From assembly GCA_020028115.1 (NCBI GenBank), contig JAHWYA010000151.1:1-5703 (forward strand): a stretch of DNA of 5,703 nucleotides, written 5' to 3'. Below the pieces are notes generated by a model. That model had not been told where the DNA came from. It did not search any database and was given only the letters and a program-made list of their open reading frames with translations. Origin of the DNA: Anaeromyxobacter sp. Lineage in GTDB: Bacteria; Myxococcota; Myxococcia; Myxococcales; Anaeromyxobacteraceae. Made by a program: the position numbers and the translations under genes. Below, in pieces: positions 1-5,703 of the stretch; positions within the stretch are counted from its first letter, which is position 1, and each line of letters starts with the position of its first letter.

Positions 1-2661
1 GGGCTCGCCGCGCTCGCGGCCGTCGCGGCCGCGAACGCCGTCGCGCTCCTCCTCGCGGGGGCACCGCTCGGGAAGGGCTACGCGCGCCTGTTCGCCCGCG
101 CGGCCGCGGCGGCCCCTGCCGTCGACCCGATCACCGGCGACATCGAGCTCACCTTCCGCTACCCCGCGTACATGCGGCGCGAGCCGCGGACCCTCTCCGG
201 TACCGGCGGCGAGGTCCGCGCGCCGAAGGGCACCGAGGTCGAGCTCCACACCCGCGCCGACCGCAAGGTGGAGGCCGCCGAGCTCGAGGCCACCTTCGAG
301 GCGGGGGCCGTGACCTCGACCCAGCGCACCACCCGGCGGGTCGCCCTGGGCGTCCAGAACGGCCGCGAGCTCTCCGGCCGCTTCGTCGTGGAGGAGAGCG
401 GGAGCTACCGGTTCCGCTTCCTCGACCGCCGCGGCCGCGCCGTCGCGGAGGGGCCGCCGCTCCCGATCGCCGCCGAGCAGGACCTCGCGCCCGAGGCGCG
501 CATCGCCTCGCCGGAGCGCGAGGTGGAGGTGGACGCCGGCGCGATGGTCCGCATCGAGTGGCAAGCGGAGGACGACGTCGGCCTCACGGAGGTGGCGCTC
601 GTCGTGACGCCGCCCGCGGGCGACGAGCGACGCAAGGTGCTGCGCGCCGGCGCGGACGTCCGGCGCGACTCCGGCTCGTACGACCTCGACCTCGCGCCCG
701 AGCGGCTCGGGGAGGGCGAGGTCCTCTCCTACCGGCTCGAGGCGGTGGACGGGGACCGCGTGTCCGGGCCGAAGACCGGGGTCTCCGACACGCACCGCGT
801 GAAGATCTACTCGGAGGCGGAGCACCGGCGGAAGGTGCTCGAGCAGGCGAAGCAGGTGTTCGAGGAGCTGGTGACGCTGCTCGCGGATCGGCTCGAGACC
901 CTCGCCGCGGGGCCGCTCTCCTCCGCCGACCGGCTGGTCCTCGCCGACCAGCTCGATCTCCGGACGCGGCAGCTCCACGAGCGGCTCCGCGAGACGGCGC
1001 GCGCGCTCCGCAGGGACCGCGCGGCGCCGCGCCAGGTCGCGAACGCGCTCGAGAACGTGGCCGGGCAGCTCCGGTTCGCCGAGCAGCGGCTCACCGCCGC
1101 CCGCGCGGGCATCGCGCAGGCGTTCCGGGTCCGCACGAAGCCCGATCCGACCCTCCTCCGGAGCGTCGCCGCGCTCGACGCGCAGCTCGACGCCGAGCTG
1201 GAGAAGGGGATCCTCTACCTCGAGGCGCTGCTCGACAAGCAGCGCGCCGAGGACCTCGTCCGGCTCGCGAAGGACCTCGCGAAGCGGCGGGGCGAGCTCG
1301 CCGACCTGATGGAGAAGTACAAGGCGGCGCCGACCGAGTCGGCGAAGAAGGAGCTGCTCGCGCGCATCTCGCGCATGAAGGACCGGGTGAAGGAGCTGCT
1401 CGCGCGGATGGGCGAGGCAGCGCGCGGGTTCAACGACGAGCACATGAACGCCGAGGCCATGGCCGAGCTCTCGAAGTCGCAGGACATGGCCGGCGGGCTC
1501 GACGAGATCGAGAAGCTCCTCGCGAAGGGCGACGTGGAGGGGGCGATGCGCGCCCTCGATAAGATGGCGTCGACGCTCGACCAGATGCTCGCCGGCATGC
1601 AGCGCACGGCGGGGCTCCCGGACGAGAAGGCGAAGGCCCTCATGAAGGAGATGCTCGCCTTCAAGGAGCAGCTCGACGCGGTGAAGGGCGAGCAGGAGCG
1701 GACCGCGCGCGAGACCGAGGCGATCCGCAAGCGGTACCAGGAGAGCCTCGCGCAGCGCATGAAGCAGGCGGAGCAGAAGGTGAAGGACCTCGCGAAGCTC
1801 GCCGGCGAGGCGCGCAAGGACGTCGAGGCCGCGCAGCCGGGCGTCACCTACCGGGCCGAGCCGGAGTTCGACCAGTCGCGCGAGACGCTCTCCGACCTCG
1901 AGCGGGCCCTCGGCATGAAGGAGCTCCAGGCGGCGTTCGACACCGCGCAGCGCGCGGCCCCGGCGGTCGAGCGGCTCTCCCGCTTCCTCGAGGAGGACGT
2001 CGCGCTCTCCGAGCAGAACCCCGCCTACACGCGCCGCGACCCGCAGCAGGTCCGCGAGGCGCAGCGCCACGCCCGCGACGCCGTGCCGAAGGTGCGGGAG
2101 ATCCGCGAGGAGCTCGCGCGGCTCTTCCCCGACCCGCGCCAGGTGCTGGGCCAGAAGGACCATAAGGACCTCGACGCGCTTGCGCAGCGGCAGCGCGAGC
2201 TCGAGCGCAAGGCGGGCGACCTCCAGCGCAAGCTCTCGGACCTCGCGCAGCAGGCGCCGATCTTCCCGCCGGGCGCGCAGGCGCAGCTCGGTGAGTCGCG
2301 CGGCCACATGGGCCAGGCGGCGAGCCAGCTCGGCCAGGCCAAGAACCCGCAGCGCGGCCACGGCGAGCAGGAGCTCGCGCTCGACGCGCTGTCGCGCTTC
2401 CAGAAGGGGCTCGAGGACTCCGGGAAGAAGGGGCAGGGGAAGGGCGACGGGCCCGGCTTCCCGTACCCGTTCGCGGAGGCGGGTGGCGAGCGCGAGGGCG
2501 ACGGCCAGGACCCGTCGCGCGAGAAGGTGAAGATCCCCGGCGCCGAGGCGCACAAGGTGCCCGAGGAGTTCCGCCGCGACCTCCTCGAGGCGATGAAGCA
2601 GGGAACGCCCGAGCGCTACCGGGGTGACGTGCAGCGCTACTACGAGGAGCTCGTCAAGTGA
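1..2661 (+). CDS. DUF4175-like large envelope coiled-coil protein (5' end missing)
   Basis: The reading frame is open from base 1, so the gene begins upstream. The ATG at 172 is internal: the 57 codons before it encode a hydrophobic Ala/Leu/Val stretch (about residues 1-21, probably the last membrane segment) and then the start of a beta-rich domain that includes the [11 protein letters not shown] motif (about 53-62). Of the 886 residues visible, about 46-158 and 168-270 look like two Ig-like beta domains, the second with an EDDVGL motif (190-195) and ending at [10 protein letters not shown]. From about 272 to 800 the protein is Lys/Glu/Arg/Ala-rich helix, predicted coiled coil, with a Met-rich section at about 470-555. 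A Gly/Lys linker (807-846) leads to a C-terminal motif, [18 protein letters not shown], ending in YYEELVK. I saw no cysteine. This layout matches DUF4175 proteins found in MoxR/DUF58/VWA gene clusters; their biochemical role is not established. The body after the membrane segment is probably periplasmic (inference). The stop overlaps the next gene by 4 bases. The family call is from recalled architecture. Confidence 0.8.
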   Translation, partial: GLAALAAVAAANAVALLLAGAPLGKGYARLFARAAAAAPAVDPITGDIELTFRYPAYMRREPRTLSGTGGEVRAPKGTEVELHTRADRKVEAAELEATFEAGAVTSTQRTTRRVALGVQNGRELSGRFVVEESGSYRFRFLDRRGRAVAEGPPLPIAAEQDLAPEARIASPEREVEVDAGAMVRIEWQAEDDVGLTEVALVVTPPAGDERRKVLRAGADVRRDSGSYDLDLAPERLGEGEVLSYRLEAVDGDRVSGPKTGVSDTHRVKIYSEAEHRRKVLEQAKQVFEELVTLLADRLETLAAGPLSSADRLVLADQLDLRTRQLHERLRETARALRRDRAAPRQVANALENVAGQLRFAEQRLTAARAGIAQAFRVRTKPDPTLLRSVAALDAQLDAELEKGILYLEALLDKQRAEDLVRLAKDLAKRRGELADLMEKYKAAPTESAKKELLARISRMKDRVKELLARMGEAARGFNDEHMNAEAMAELSKSQDMAGGLDEIEKLLAKGDVEGAMRALDKMASTLDQMLAGMQRTAGLPDEKAKALMKEMLAFKEQLDAVKGEQERTARETEAIRKRYQESLAQRMKQAEQKVKDLAKLAGEARKDVEAAQPGVTYRAEPEFDQSRETLSDLERALGMKELQAAFDTAQRAAPAVERLSRFLEEDVALSEQNPAYTRRDPQQVREAQRHARDAVPKVREIREELARLFPDPRQVLGQKDHKDLDALAQRQRELERKAGDLQRKLSDLAQQAPIFPPGAQAQLGESRGHMGQAASQLGQAKNPQRGHGEQELALDALSRFQKGLEDSGKKGQGKGDGPGFPYPFAEAGGEREGDGQDPSREKVKIPGAEAHKVPEEFRRDLLEAMKQGTPERYRGDVQRYYEELVK
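2644..2649 (+). promoter_or_regulatory. ribosome binding site for the metallopeptidase gene
   Basis: GAGGAG lies 8 bases before the GTG at 2658, inside the last codons of the upstream gene. It supports this GTG as the start, which also gives a signal peptide directly and a GTGA overlap with the preceding stop. Confidence 0.6.
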
Positions 2662-4268
2662 TCGCGGCGCTCCTCTCCGCCGCCGTCCTCGCGGCGACCG
2701 TGCCCGGGGCGCGCGCTCCGGACCGCAGCGCCGTGCGCGAGCGGAACGGCGCCTCGCGCGACGCGTCGGATCCGACCTCGGCCGAGGCGCTCCAGGCGCT
2801 GCGCCTCCTCGCGGACGAGGACCTGGACGCCGCGCGCGCCGTCGCCGAGCCGCTCCTCGCCGCGAACCCCGCCGCGGCGGGAGCGAAGCTCGCGGTGGGG
2901 GTCCTGCGCCTGTACGAGCAGCGGTACGAGGACGCCGTCCGGCTCATCGAGGAGTCGGGGACGGGCGATCCGGCGGGCTACCTGTCGCTCGCGCGCGCCG
3001 CGCGCGACGTGACGAAGGACCACGCCCGCTTCGACGGCGACCGGGTCGTCGTCTCGTACCCGAAGGGCAAGGACGAGGTCCTCGTCCCCTACCTCGTCGA
3101 GACCCTCGAGCGGCAGCGCGACGCCCTCGAGCGCGCGCTCGGCGGCGTGCCGGAGGGCAAGCTCGCGGTCGAGATCGTGAACGACGTGAAGGAGCTCGCG
3201 CGGCTCACGACCCTGACCGAGGCGGAGATCCGGACGTCGGGCACCGTCGCGGTCTGCAAGTTCAACAAGCTCATCCTCCTGTCGCCGAAGGCGCTCCTCA
3301 AGGGCTACGACTGGCAGGACACCGCCGCGCACGAGTACACGCACCTCGTCCTCACGCGCCGGAGCCGGAACGAGGCGCCGATCTGGCTCCAGGAGGGGCT
3401 CGCGAAGTGGTTCGAGGACGACTGGCGCGGCGGCACGGAGCCGCTCTCGCCGTTCGCGGCCGCGCTGGTGAAGGACGCCGTGCAGAAGGGCTCCCTCGTC
3501 TCGTTCGAGGAGATGCACCCCTCGATCGCGAAGCTCCCCTCGCAGGAGCGCGCCGCCCTCGCCTACGCGGAGGTGGTCCTCGCGGTGGAGAAGCTCGTGC
3601 AGCAGGCCGGGCCCGGGGTGCTCGGCCGGATCCTCGATCTCGTCGCGGACGGGAGGGACGCGAAGGACGCGGTCGCGGCCGCGCTCGGGGAGCCCTTCGA
3701 GCGGTTCCTCGACGCGTGGCGCCGGCACATGGTCGAGCGGCCGCTCCCGCGCGGCGGGGAGCACGAGCTGCGTCGGCTCCGGTTCCGCGACGATCCGAAG
3801 CACGGCGGGACCTGGTCGGAGTGGGCGGAGATCCAGGACGACCGCGCGCGGGGGTACGCCCGGCTCGGCGACCTGATGCGGGCGCGGGGGCGGTGGGCCG
3901 CGGCGCGGATCGAGCTCGGGAAGGCGTACGAGCGCGTCGGCGCGCGGGTGCCGATCCTGTCCGACCAGTACGCGCTCGCGGCGCTGCAGTCCGGCCAGGA
4001 CGCGCTCGCCGAGAAGGTGCTCGTCGAGGCGATCGGCTGGCACCCCGACTACGCGGCGCTCCACGTCCACCTCGCGCGGCTCCTCGCGCGGCGCGAGGAC
4101 TGGGCGCGCGTCCGCGAGCACCTCCTCCTCGCCAACCGTCACGATCCGTTCGACCCGGAGATCCACGCCGGCCTCGCCCGCGCCCTCGCCGCGCTCGGGG
4201 ACCCCTCGGGCGCCTCGCGGGAAGAGCGGTTCGGGCGGATACTGCTGCCGGAGGGACGACACCCATGA
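2658..4268 (+). CDS. secreted peptidase MA-like gluzincin with TPR repeats
   Basis: Predicted exported zinc metallopeptidase of 536 residues. The GTG start overlaps the upstream TGA and has a GAGGAG site 8 bases before it. Residues 1-20 form a short hydrophobic signal peptide with an A-R-A cleavage site (18-20); the n-region lacks Lys/Arg, which is unusual, and there is no lipobox. Residues about 41-102 are helical and TPR-like. The catalytic core has HEYTH at 225-229 (H225 and H229 zinc ligands, E226 catalytic) and [11 protein letters not shown] at 243-253, where E246 is the likely third ligand, 17 residues after H229. This is the gluzincin pattern of the peptidase MA family (Peptidase_MA_2 type). 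Residues about 386-536 form several more TPR-like helical pairs, for example [13 protein letters not shown]. The only cysteine is C200. Substrate is unknown; the TPR arms suggest protein binding. It lies between the DUF4175-type gene and moxR, overlapping each by 4 bases. All key catalytic residues are present, so activity is plausible but unproven. Confidence 0.85.
   Translation: MIAALLSAAVLAATVPGARAPDRSAVRERNGASRDASDPTSAEALQALRLLADEDLDAARAVAEPLLAANPAAAGAKLAVGVLRLYEQRYEDAVRLIEESGTGDPAGYLSLARAARDVTKDHARFDGDRVVVSYPKGKDEVLVPYLVETLERQRDALERALGGVPEGKLAVEIVNDVKELARLTTLTEAEIRTSGTVAVCKFNKLILLSPKALLKGYDWQDTAAHEYTHLVLTRRSRNEAPIWLQEGLAKWFEDDWRGGTEPLSPFAAALVKDAVQKGSLVSFEEMHPSIAKLPSQERAALAYAEVVLAVEKLVQQAGPGVLGRILDLVADGRDAKDAVAAALGEPFERFLDAWRRHMVERPLPRGGEHELRRLRFRDDPKHGGTWSEWAEIQDDRARGYARLGDLMRARGRWAAARIELGKAYERVGARVPILSDQYALAALQSGQDALAEKVLVEAIGWHPDYAALHVHLARLLARREDWARVREHLLLANRHDPFDPEIHAGLARALAALGDPSGASREERFGRILLPEGRHP
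4250..4255 (+). promoter_or_regulatory. ribosome binding site for the MoxR gene
   Basis: GGAGGG lies 9 bases before the ATG at 4265, inside the 3' end of the peptidase gene. It fixes the MoxR start at the ATGA overlap; the longer open frame extending upstream from here to 2624 is a shadow of the peptidase gene. Confidence 0.6.
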
Positions 4269-5287
4269 CTACGACCGACACCGCGGCGGCTCCGCCGCCA
4301 CCCGACGCCGACCTCCGCGCCGTCCACGAGCTCGCCGAGGCGCGGCGGATGCTCGTGGCCGAGATCGAGAAGCGGATCGTGGGGCAGCGCGAGGTCGTGG
4401 ACACGCTCCTCGTCTCGCTGTTCGCCCGCGGCCACTGCCTCTTCGTCGGCGTGCCCGGCCTCGCGAAGACGCTGCTCATCTCGACGGTGGCGGACGTCCT
4501 CGACCTCTCCTTCAACCGGATCCAGTTCACGCCGGACCTCATGCCGTCCGACATCACCGGGACGGACGTGCTCGAGGAGGACCACACGACCGGCCGGCGC
4601 GCGTTCCGCTTCGTGCGCGGGCCGATCTTCGCGAACCTCCTGCTCGCCGACGAGATCAACCGCACGCCGCCGAAGACCCAGGCGGCGCTCCTGCAGGCGA
4701 TGCAGGAGTACCGCGTGACGGCCGGCGGCGAGACCTACCCGCTCGACCTGCCGTTCCTCGTCTTCGCGACGCAGAACCCGATCGAGCAGGAGGGGACCTA
4801 CCCGCTGCCCGAGGCGCAGCTCGACCGCTTCATGTTCTACGTCTCCGTCTCGTACCCGAGCGCGGAGGAGGAGCGCCAGATCGTCCGCTCCACCACCGTC
4901 GCGAGCCGCCCGGCGCTCCGCCGCGTCCTGTCGCCGCACAAGATCCGCGACCTGCAGGACCTCGTGCTCCGCGTCCCCGCCGCCGACCACGTGGTGAAGT
5001 ACGCGGTCGACCTCGTCCGTGCGACGCGCCCGGGCGAGCCGGACGCGGCGGACTTCGTGAAGGAGAACGTGTCGTGGGGCGCCGGGCCGCGCGCCTCGCA
5101 GTACCTCGTGCTCGGCGCGAAGAGCCGCGCGATCCTCGACGGCCGCATGGCGGCGTCGGTCGAGGACGTGCGCGCGCTCGCGAAGAACGTCCTCGTGCAC
5201 CGGGTCCTCACGAACTTCCGGGCGGAGTCCGAGGGCGTGACGTCCGCGAAGATCGTCGAGCGGCTGCTGGAGAAGGTGAAGGGGTAG
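4265..5287 (+). CDS. moxR: MoxR-family AAA+ ATPase
   Basis: A complete 340-residue MoxR ATPase, the usual length for the family, predicted cytoplasmic with no signal or membrane segment. After a short Ala/Pro-rich N-terminus (7-16) come [11 protein letters not shown] (35-45), Walker A GVPGLAKT (62-69), the family signature [12 protein letters not shown] (88-99), Walker [10 protein letters not shown] (125-133, D129 and E130), sensor 1 ATQNP (168-172), the arginine-finger motif LPEAQLDRF (181-189, R188) and sensor 2 GPRASQ (274-279, R276). The C-terminal helical lid ends in [10 protein letters not shown]. All residues for ATP binding and hydrolysis are present. MoxR proteins form ring-shaped chaperones that commonly work with VWA-domain partners to mature or insert protein complexes; no VWA gene is in this window. 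It is the third gene of the operon, overlapping the peptidase gene by ATGA, and ends with TAG. Having MoxR last is unusual, since it is commonly the first gene of such clusters. The start is supported by the GGAGGG site and by the family's usual N-terminus. Confidence 0.96.
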   Translation: MTTTDTAAAPPPPDADLRAVHELAEARRMLVAEIEKRIVGQREVVDTLLVSLFARGHCLFVGVPGLAKTLLISTVADVLDLSFNRIQFTPDLMPSDITGTDVLEEDHTTGRRAFRFVRGPIFANLLLADEINRTPPKTQAALLQAMQEYRVTAGGETYPLDLPFLVFATQNPIEQEGTYPLPEAQLDRFMFYVSVSYPSAEEERQIVRSTTVASRPALRRVLSPHKIRDLQDLVLRVPAADHVVKYAVDLVRATRPGEPDAADFVKENVSWGAGPRASQYLVLGAKSRAILDGRMAASVEDVRALAKNVLVHRVLTNFRAESEGVTSAKIVERLLEKVKG

Positions 5288-5296
5288 GGCGGGGTC

Positions 5297-5386
5297 GACG
5301 TGAACTTGGTCTTGGACCTGGACTTGGAGTTGGACCTGGACCTGGACTTAGACCTCGACCTCGACCTCGACTTAGACCTCGACCAG
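5297..5386. repeat. imperfect 6-bp tandem repeat, consensus GACCTS
   Basis: About 14 in-register hexamers run from GACGTG at 5297 to GACCAG at 5381-5386, mostly GACCTG, GACTTG, GACCTC or GACTTA. The left half is of the CTG/TTG type and the right half of the CTC type, with two GACTTA units. A 24-base higher-order unit (two GACCTS, GACTTA, GACCTC) is repeated back to back at 5333-5356 and 5357-5380, differing only by G to C at two positions. In one plus frame it reads as an alternating Leu-Asp tract; the other strand reads Ser-Arg/Ser-Lys in one frame. It begins 9 bases after the MoxR stop and ends 18 bases before the stop of the minus-strand gene, filling most of the convergent gap. Nothing shows that it is translated. 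It could be a slippage-generated microsatellite, a protein or nucleoid binding tract, or a remnant of an element carried with the neighbouring gene. Confidence 0.9.
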
Positions 5387-5404
5387 GAACCAGGCGTGGC
5401 GAAC

Positions 5405-5703
5405 TCACTCCCTGCACATCTTCGACAGCATCCGAACCACGGACGCCAGGAGCTCGTTTGCGTTCGTAGCGCGGTCCATCGCGATCAGGTTCAGCGAAGC
5501 GCAGGCGTCCACGATGGCCCCGCACTCCATCGCGGAGCCTCGTGCGATCGCATAGAACCGTCGCTGGTCCGGTCCGGTGGTCTTGCCGGAACCCTCAGCG
5601 ATATTGAGTGGGATCGAGATGGAGGCCCGTCGGAGCTGGTCCGCGAGGCTGACGTGCTTCCGAGGCATCGCAGACGCGATCTCGGCGGCGAGCGGAAGGA
5701 AGC
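5405..5703 (-). CDS. four-helix-bundle protein, 23S rRNA IVS family (5' end missing)
   Basis: The frame is open to the right edge, giving 98 residues plus a TGA stop. An ATG at 5668 would give 87 residues, but codons upstream of it (FLPLAAEIASA) continue the usual first-helix sequence, and family members are about 115-130 residues, so the start is most likely outside the window. The hallmark is ADQLRRASISIPLNIAEGSG (visible residues 20-39), followed by DQRRFYAIARGSAMECGAIVDA and a final helix ending VVRMLSKMCRE. This is the small four-helix-bundle family first noticed in intervening sequences of 23S rRNA genes and structurally related to Avd, the accessory protein of diversity-generating retroelements. 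Its function outside those settings is unknown; a basic, nucleic-acid-binding role is often supposed. It faces the MoxR gene tail to tail across the hexamer repeat. Its G+C, about 65% by hand count, is below the operon's 72-75%, which hints at later acquisition or weaker codon selection. Confidence 0.87.
   Translation of the reverse strand, partial: FLPLAAEIASAMPRKHVSLADQLRRASISIPLNIAEGSGKTTGPDQRRFYAIARGSAMECGAIVDACASLNLIAMDRATNANELLASVVRMLSKMCRE

Noticed and set aside
172..2661. Starting the first gene at the ATG at 172.
   Set aside because: The frame is open to base 1 and the upstream codons encode a membrane segment and the beginning of the beta domain; the ATG falls within the PAYMRREP motif.
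2640..4262. A 540-codon open frame on the minus strand opposite the metallopeptidase gene, plus other long minus-strand frames at 3352-4665 and 4139-5200.
   Set aside because: Their products are Arg/Leu/Glu-rich low-complexity sequence without recognisable domains, as expected for antisense shadows in DNA above 70% G+C. The plus-strand genes have clear catalytic motifs.
2624..4264. Apparent N-terminal extension of about 547 residues fused to MoxR.
   Set aside because: It is Arg/Ala/Gly-rich and lies out of frame over the peptidase gene. The ATG at 4265 has a ribosome site and gives the normal MoxR length.
5297..5386. CRISPR array.
   Set aside because: The repeat is a continuous 6-base tandem without spacers.
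5288..5404. Intrinsic terminator between the convergent genes.
   Set aside because: No GC-rich hairpin followed by a T-run is present on either strand; only a 4-base stem with a 3-base loop at 5308-5318 and weak long-range pairing were found.
5288..5703. In-frame extension of MoxR through its TAG stop into the Leu-Asp repeat and on to the window edge.
   Set aside because: The part beyond 5404 is the exact codon-phase antisense of the four-helix gene, which is usually stop-free at high G+C. There is no sign of a readthrough signal, and MoxR is already full length.
5405..5703. A diversity-generating retroelement, suggested by the Avd relationship of the four-helix protein.
   Set aside because: No reverse transcriptase, template repeat or variable repeat is visible. 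The sequence fits the broader IVS family rather than a retroelement accessory gene in particular.

Overview
The window is about 72-74% G+C over most of its length, with strong G/C third-position bias and long open shadow frames on both strands. Together with the protein set, this suggests a Myxococcota (former deltaproteobacterial) chromosome, most like Anaeromyxobacter. That assignment rests on composition and on recognised family variants, not on a database search.

From 1 to 5287 the plus strand carries three genes in one tightly packed operon. The first is the 3' part of a very large envelope protein of the DUF4175 type, with a membrane segment, two beta-rich domains and a long charged coiled-coil body; it enters from upstream. 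The second is a predicted secreted gluzincin metallopeptidase of the peptidase MA type with TPR-like repeats. The third is a complete MoxR-family AAA+ ATPase. Both junctions are 4-base stop/start overlaps (GTGA, then ATGA), so the three proteins are probably made in coupled fashion. MoxR ATPases are usually encoded beside DUF58, von Willebrand A (Bat) and DUF4175 genes, and are thought to act as chaperones for envelope or metal-dependent protein complexes. This operon fits that theme, but MoxR comes last and a metallopeptidase sits in the middle. The DUF58/VWA partners, if present, must lie upstream of the window.

From 5288 to 5404 there is a convergent intergenic gap dominated by an imperfect 6-base tandem repeat (consensus GACCTS, about 14 units) with a 24-base higher-order period inside it. 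From 5405 to the right edge, on the minus strand, lies the C-terminal part of a four-helix-bundle protein of the 23S rRNA intervening-sequence (IVS) family, running off the window. Its G+C (about 65% by hand count) is visibly lower than the operon's.

No RNA gene, insertion sequence, CRISPR array, riboswitch or convincing intrinsic terminator was seen. The least explained parts are the repeat and its association with the IVS-type gene, and the combination of periplasmic metallopeptidase, DUF4175 protein and MoxR.
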